From: Pseudomonadota bacterium
GTDB lineage: Bacteria; Desulfobacterota; Desulfobulbia; Desulfobulbales; JAGXFP01
Assembly: GCA_018814305.1 (NCBI GenBank)
Contig: JAHJAA010000073.1
Span: forward strand, 49,043-113,042
Reading direction: 5' to 3'
Length of the DNA stretch: 64,000 nucleotides
The notes under the pieces are model-generated. The model did no database searches, had not been told where the DNA came from, and worked only from the letters and a program-made list of their open reading frames with translations. Position numbers and translations under genes: made by a program. Shown here one piece after another: positions 60,422 through 64,000 of this stretch (positions are counted from its first letter, which is position 1; each line of letters begins with the position of its first letter).

Positions 60422-61153
60422 TCACCCTTTTGCCGCCGAAATCAGCATTATCACCCCCATCAGAAAGAGGGCAATGAGGACCAGTTTGAGATACCCCTCG
60501 GTGCGGAAGCGGCCGTATAGGAGAGATCCCGACCAGACCCCAATCAGAATAGCCGGTGAACTCCAGGTGAAGAGATGGAGCACCGTTCCGGTGGTGAGCC
60601 CGCTCAGCAGGTGGGCGGCAGCGGTGGCCAGGCCACCCAGGAAGAAATAGATGGAAAGCGTTGCCTTGATTTCATGTTTGGTCCAGCCGGTTAGGGTGGC
60701 GTAGATGATCGACGGTGGCCCCCCGGCGCTGAAAGCGGCACTGATGGCCCCGGAGGCGAATCCGGCGGCTACTCCCCAACTGCGGCCAATCCTGATTGGT
60801 TTTGGTTTCGCCAGGAGCCGATAGAGAGAAAAGGCGATCAGCATCAGGCCAAGGATAAGAAGAAAGAGTGGTTCGCTGGTTTTTTTTAGAAACGCTACCC
60901 CGGCCCCCACTCCCGGCACGAATCCGGCCAACAACGGCCCGATCTTGCGCCAGTCCAGATGGCTCTTCAGTTGCAGGGAGAGGACGATGGTGATCAGCAG
61001 GCCATTTAAGATCGACAGAGGTACTGCCACCCGGATGTCCATATAAAGCACCAGTAACGGCAAGGAGACCAGGGCCGAACCGAAGCCGGTCAATCCTTGG
61101 GTAAAGGCGCCGGCCAGGAGAATCAGCAGGATCGGAAGATAATGTTCAGGCAT
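60422..61153 (-). CDS. TSUP-family (TauE/SafE) permease
   Basis: 243 residues, seven or eight membrane helices. The family GAFTQGLTGFGSALVSLPLLVLY opens it and SGAISAAFSAGGPPSIIYATLTGW is the second repeat motif. Substrate unknown, usually sulfite, sulfonate or organic anions. A shorter and unrelated copy compared with the TSUP gene at 21657. Convergent with the cupin gene. Confidence 0.92.
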   Translation of the reverse strand: MPEHYLPILLILLAGAFTQGLTGFGSALVSLPLLVLYMDIRVAVPLSILNGLLITIVLSLQLKSHLDWRKIGPLLAGFVPGVGAGVAFLKKTSEPLFLLILGLMLIAFSLYRLLAKPKPIRIGRSWGVAAGFASGAISAAFSAGGPPSIIYATLTGWTKHEIKATLSIYFFLGGLATAAAHLLSGLTTGTVLHLFTWSSPAILIGVWSGSLLYGRFRTEGYLKLVLIALFLMGVIMLISAAKG

Positions 61154-61270
61154 GAGTGGCCTTTGACCTGAGATCGCCTGTAAGAAGTCTCTTGAAATAT
61201 TGCCCTGAAGCCTTTGGGAAATCGGTTGGCTGGAGAGTGAATGTAGGCATAAGGGAGCTGTGGATCGATT

Positions 61271-61915
61271 TCATGATCGCGTTGGGGCTGATTCTTTATG
61301 GTTGGCTTGCATCGGCTGTCGAACGATGGTCTTCCATTTTGCCGGGGCAGCTCGTCTGATATCGCTCAAATAGATTTCATGATGTTTTCCCTGGCGGAGA
61401 TAGCCGCTGTTTAGAATGTAGGCATGCACCTTTTCGATGGTCGGGCCTTCTTCACTGAAGGGCCCGAGGTGCATGATGTGGGCGGAGAGCCCCTCGGTGA
61501 AGGGCTCAAAACGGAGCAGCGGCAGGGCCGGAGGATTTTTCTTTTTCCGGACCTCTCCGAGGGCCGTTTCCACTAAATCATGGGAGATGAAGTCCGGCTG
61601 GGCGATCATCAAAGTCCACATCCAGTCGTCCTTATTCCCGGTCTCGAAGGCGCGCAGGTCGTCTGCCCACCACAATCCTTCCAGCGGCATCACCCCGTAA
61701 TCGATGGCCAACGCACTCTTTTTAACCATGAACTTGATGGTATAGGCCACTGAAAACAGGGCGGTGATCGCCTCGGCAAACTCCGGGGTCGTGTTCGGAT
61801 CCCCTTTGCCGTCCACCACTAGAAAATTCATGGTTGGCACTTCCACCTCCGTCACCTCCTTGACTGAAGGACGATACAGGTGTTTGAGTTCCTTTTTCCA
61901 GTCAACTTTTTTCAT
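61271..61915 (-). CDS. GyrI-like small-molecule-binding domain protein
   Basis: 214 residues from ATG 61915 (GTG 61924 is also in frame). The pattern VPTMNFLVVDGKGDPNTTPEFAEAITALFSVAYTIKFMVKK and a later YGVMPLEGLWW, with LSAHIMHLGPFSEEGPTIEKVHAYI near the C terminus, matches the GyrI-like/SOUL-BacR fold that binds hydrophobic cations. No DNA-binding domain precedes it, so it may be a sequestering or hydrolase-type protein. Single gene. Confidence 0.85.
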   Translation of the reverse strand: MKKVDWKKELKHLYRPSVKEVTEVEVPTMNFLVVDGKGDPNTTPEFAEAITALFSVAYTIKFMVKKSALAIDYGVMPLEGLWWADDLRAFETGNKDDWMWTLMIAQPDFISHDLVETALGEVRKKKNPPALPLLRFEPFTEGLSAHIMHLGPFSEEGPTIEKVHAYILNSGYLRQGKHHEIYLSDIRRAAPAKWKTIVRQPMQANHKESAPTRS

Positions 61916-62132
61916 GGTCGGCACCCGGGATTGGATATAAGATATGATAGTAAGGGGAACAGCCTTAAGTCTCTGCCGGTCAGTATCGACACGGGAGTCC
62001 TTTTGAAATATTTATTTCCCACATCTGGTCGCAGATGACAAGTCCTTTGCTTGTTGATCCTTTGTGATTGACGAGTAATTTGATCTGGCTTCCGTGGGGG
62101 GTGATAAGGTTTTTGCGAGGAGTTGATTCGTC

Positions 62133-62675
62133 ATGGGAGAAAATATCGGGGTTCGCTTCATTCATCGGATTGCCACGGGAAAACCTATCTACCGTAAGTT
62201 GATGACCCCAGTGGGGCCGTTGGTTTTCTTTGGTTTAGTCGCCCTGTTTGTGCTGGCCGCACGCCGGACCGACCAATGGCTGGGGTTGGGGATGTCCGGT
62301 CTTGAACCCTGGAATACCAGGCTGTCCCGCCCCTTTATGCTGGGTGGGCTCTTCTTTACGATCTGGTCAGCCTCATATTTTATCCGGGCCAGGGGCACCC
62401 CGGTTCCCTTCAACCCGCCGCCCAAACTGGTGATAAGCGGCCCCTTTGCCTGGACCAGAAACCCAATGATGACCGGGCTTTTTTCGGTGCTCTTCGGTCT
62501 CGCCCTGCGGCTTGGTTCCTGGAGCCTGCTTGGTTTCTATCTGCCTTTCTTTGTTGCCCTGATCTGTTTGGAGCTGAAGATGGTTGAAGAGCCCGGCCTG
62601 GAAAAACGCTTTGGAGAGGTCTACCGGGACTATCGAAGCCGAACCCCCATGTTTTTCCCATGGCAGAAACCGTGA
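62133..62675 (+). CDS. Isoprenylcysteine carboxyl methyltransferase-like (ICMT/PEMT) membrane protein
   Basis: 180 residues, four or five membrane helices. The C-terminal block SGPFAWTRNPMMTGLFSVLFG and LELKMVEEPGLEKRFGEVYRDYRSRTPMF is the hallmark of ICMT/phospholipid N-methyltransferase-like proteins, which use SAM at the membrane. GAGGAG lies upstream. Substrate unknown. It is followed by the PhzF-like gene 13 bases later and may be in one unit. Confidence 0.9.
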   Translation: MGENIGVRFIHRIATGKPIYRKLMTPVGPLVFFGLVALFVLAARRTDQWLGLGMSGLEPWNTRLSRPFMLGGLFFTIWSASYFIRARGTPVPFNPPPKLVISGPFAWTRNPMMTGLFSVLFGLALRLGSWSLLGFYLPFFVALICLELKMVEEPGLEKRFGEVYRDYRSRTPMFFPWQKP

Positions 62676-62688
62676 GAGGAGGGAGTAT

Positions 62689-63474
62689 ATGAAAATTCAA
62701 TTTTATCAGGTAGACGCCTTCACAAGGGAGGTCTTTGGCGGAAATCCGGCTGCGGTATGTCTTTTGGAGTCATGGCTGGACCGTGAGATGCTGCAAGCGA
62801 TTGCGGCCGAGAATAATGTATCGGAAACTGCGTTTCTGGTGGCCAAAGGGTTTGGACTCTACGAACTCAGATGGTTTTCGCCCACCATTGAGATCGATCT
62901 TTGCGGTCATGCCACCTTGGCCAGCGCCTCTGTTGTTTTTGAGTTTTTTGAGACTGCCCTGTCATCGGTGGATTTTGAGACTGCCAGTGGGCGGTTGACG
63001 GTGTCAAAGTCAGGGGATCGATTGTTGATGGATTTCCCGGCCAGGCCTCCGGTGCAGACGGCGAGTCCTCCTAATCTGGCCTCGGCCCTGGGTGGTGAAC
63101 CCCTGGCGGTTTTGAAATCGAGAGATTTGCTGGCTGTCTTTCCGGATGAGGACTCGATCAGGGAGATGAATCCTGATTTTGAAAAATTACGGCAAATGAA
63201 AGATTTCTTTGCGGTTATTGTCTCCGCCCCAGGAAAGACGGTTGATTTTGTTTCCCGTTTTTTTGCACCCAATGCCGGAATCCTTGAAGATCCCGTTACC
63301 GGTTCAGCCCACTGTACCCTTATCCCCTATTGGGCGGCACGTCTCAACAAGAATCGGTTGCATGCCTTACAGCTCTCACCTCGCGTGGGGGAGTTATTCT
63401 GTGAACATGCCGGTGATCGGGTGCAGATCTCCGGCCATGCCGTGCTTTTTGCCAAAGGTGAATTGTATCTGTGA
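62689..63474 (+). CDS. PhzF-family isomerase/epimerase-like protein
   Basis: 261 residues from ATG 62689 (GAGGAGGGAG before it). Two halves of the diaminopimelate-epimerase fold: QVDAFTREVFGGNPAAVCLL and the active-site Glu in NNVSETAFLV, then FSPTIEIDLCGHATLA, and in the second half FAPNAGILEDPVTGSAHCTL. Members isomerise dienol or similar substrates; the substrate here is unknown. No phenazine genes are near. Confidence 0.93.
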   Translation: MKIQFYQVDAFTREVFGGNPAAVCLLESWLDREMLQAIAAENNVSETAFLVAKGFGLYELRWFSPTIEIDLCGHATLASASVVFEFFETALSSVDFETASGRLTVSKSGDRLLMDFPARPPVQTASPPNLASALGGEPLAVLKSRDLLAVFPDEDSIREMNPDFEKLRQMKDFFAVIVSAPGKTVDFVSRFFAPNAGILEDPVTGSAHCTLIPYWAARLNKNRLHALQLSPRVGELFCEHAGDRVQISGHAVLFAKGELYL

Positions 63475-63712
63475 TTTTGCTTTTTTTCGGATATCCTTGG
63501 CCGCTTCGCGCCTGATTCAGTGGGTGAAAATGTCTGTCTTAAATCTACGGCCCTAAAAACCAATTGGCTTTGTATTTTAATTTGTGGGATCATTATTACA
63601 TCCGATGTTGCTCCCACAGAGTTGGAAGCCGGGGATACACTCCCGGAATCAGGATGGCCTGCTTTCAGCGGCGGTGGAATTGTCGCCCTTTTAATCAAGG
63701 AAGGAGATTCCA

Positions 63713-63886
63713 ATGATGAAACGTTTCTTTGTCGATTGTCGTGATATCCCGAGTGATATTAAGTGTTCTGGGGCTTTTTTTGCCAATACTAAAGAGGAGC
63801 TTCTGGAGCTGGTAGTCCATCACCGAATACAAGTCCACAAAAAAAGAGACTCGCAACAGTTAAGAAGGGTGTTGAAAAGTATCTAG
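63713..63886 (+). CDS. Small DUF1059-like protein
   Basis: 57 residues, below usual size cut-offs but with a good GAAGGAG site ending 6 bases before ATG 63713. The sequence has an N-terminal CRDIPSDIKCSG, then NTKEELLELVVHHRIQVHKK, the typical DUF1059 pattern of two Cys with a T-x-EEL-x-x-H-x-x-x-H helix. Function unknown; often near other small stress proteins. The rest of the window end (63887-64000) shows nothing. Confidence 0.6.
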   Translation: MMKRFFVDCRDIPSDIKCSGAFFANTKEELLELVVHHRIQVHKKRDSQQLRRVLKSI

Positions 63887-64000
63887 TTCTAACCAATTTT
63901 CGCTTTTCCGTTAATGCTATTCAATGCATTTTTCTGTAGCCTCTTGTTATTGGTGATCGTTGTCTAAACTTATCAGATTAGTTTTTAGGCTTTTGATCCC

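Overview
The window looks like a chromosomal stretch of an anaerobic, Gram-negative deltaproteobacterium-type organism, most plausibly Desulfobacterota (Desulfobulbales-like). This is an inference from gene content: an LptF/LptG pair (outer membrane), a sigma-54 enhancer-binding regulator, several c-di-GMP proteins (one PilZ, two GGDEF, one GGDEF-EAL), two ASKHA-type reductive activators (BadF/BcrA-like and RACo-like), a di-heme peroxidase, heme lipoproteins and a protoglobin-hemerythrin fusion. No mobile element, integrase, CRISPR array or rRNA operon was seen.

Layout. 0-2 kb is an AT-rich accessory stretch: a cut-off gene, an unknown gene and an alkyltransferase-like/HEPN fusion. 2.2-4.9 kb holds gap (GAPDH), an unknown gene and a PilZ protein. 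5-11.3 kb is the most interesting unit: a tightly overlapping minus-strand operon (SpeD-like pyruvoyl decarboxylase, GNAT/FemX-like transferase, ATP-grasp ligase, fold-III PLP decarboxylase, small acidic exported protein). It is headed by a sigma-54 type promoter and a 40-bp palindrome, and a divergent enhancer-binding protein lies next to it. 11.4-18.1 kb is an envelope glycan operon (GtrB-like, lipoprotein, exported protein, giant membrane protein with TPR, GtrA-like). 18.3-23.6 kb holds an odd response regulator, a cyclophilin, YgiQ, a TSUP permease and a diguanylate cyclase.

23.8-28.2 kb is a minus-strand operon crcB-lptF-lptG-unknown-BcrA-like-small Cys protein, divergent from a RACo-like activator. 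30-34 kb carries a DHH phosphoesterase and tandem glgC paralogues. 34-37 kb has a DUF6502-type protein and two lipoproteins with Asp-rich repeats, one of them a di-heme cytochrome. 37.4-40.1 kb holds a lone receiver and trpB-trpA. 40.4-47.2 kb is a more AT-rich block of unknown membrane and exported proteins. 47.2-57.8 kb is a signalling and redox region (cNMP-PAS protein, tRNA-Ser(CGA), GGDEF, GGDEF-EAL, di-heme peroxidase, protoglobin-hemerythrin). 58.3-64 kb starts with an attenuator-like leader before two SAM methyltransferases, followed by small metabolic genes (cupin, TSUP, GyrI-like, ICMT-like, PhzF) and a DUF1059-like small gene.

The main candidate for a new system is the sigma-54-controlled decarboxylase/ligase/transferase cluster at 5-11.3 kb. 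Its enzyme set (two decarboxylases with different cofactors, an ATP-grasp ligase and an N-acyltransferase) suggests a dedicated pathway to an amine-containing small molecule or modified peptide, but the product cannot be named from sequence alone.
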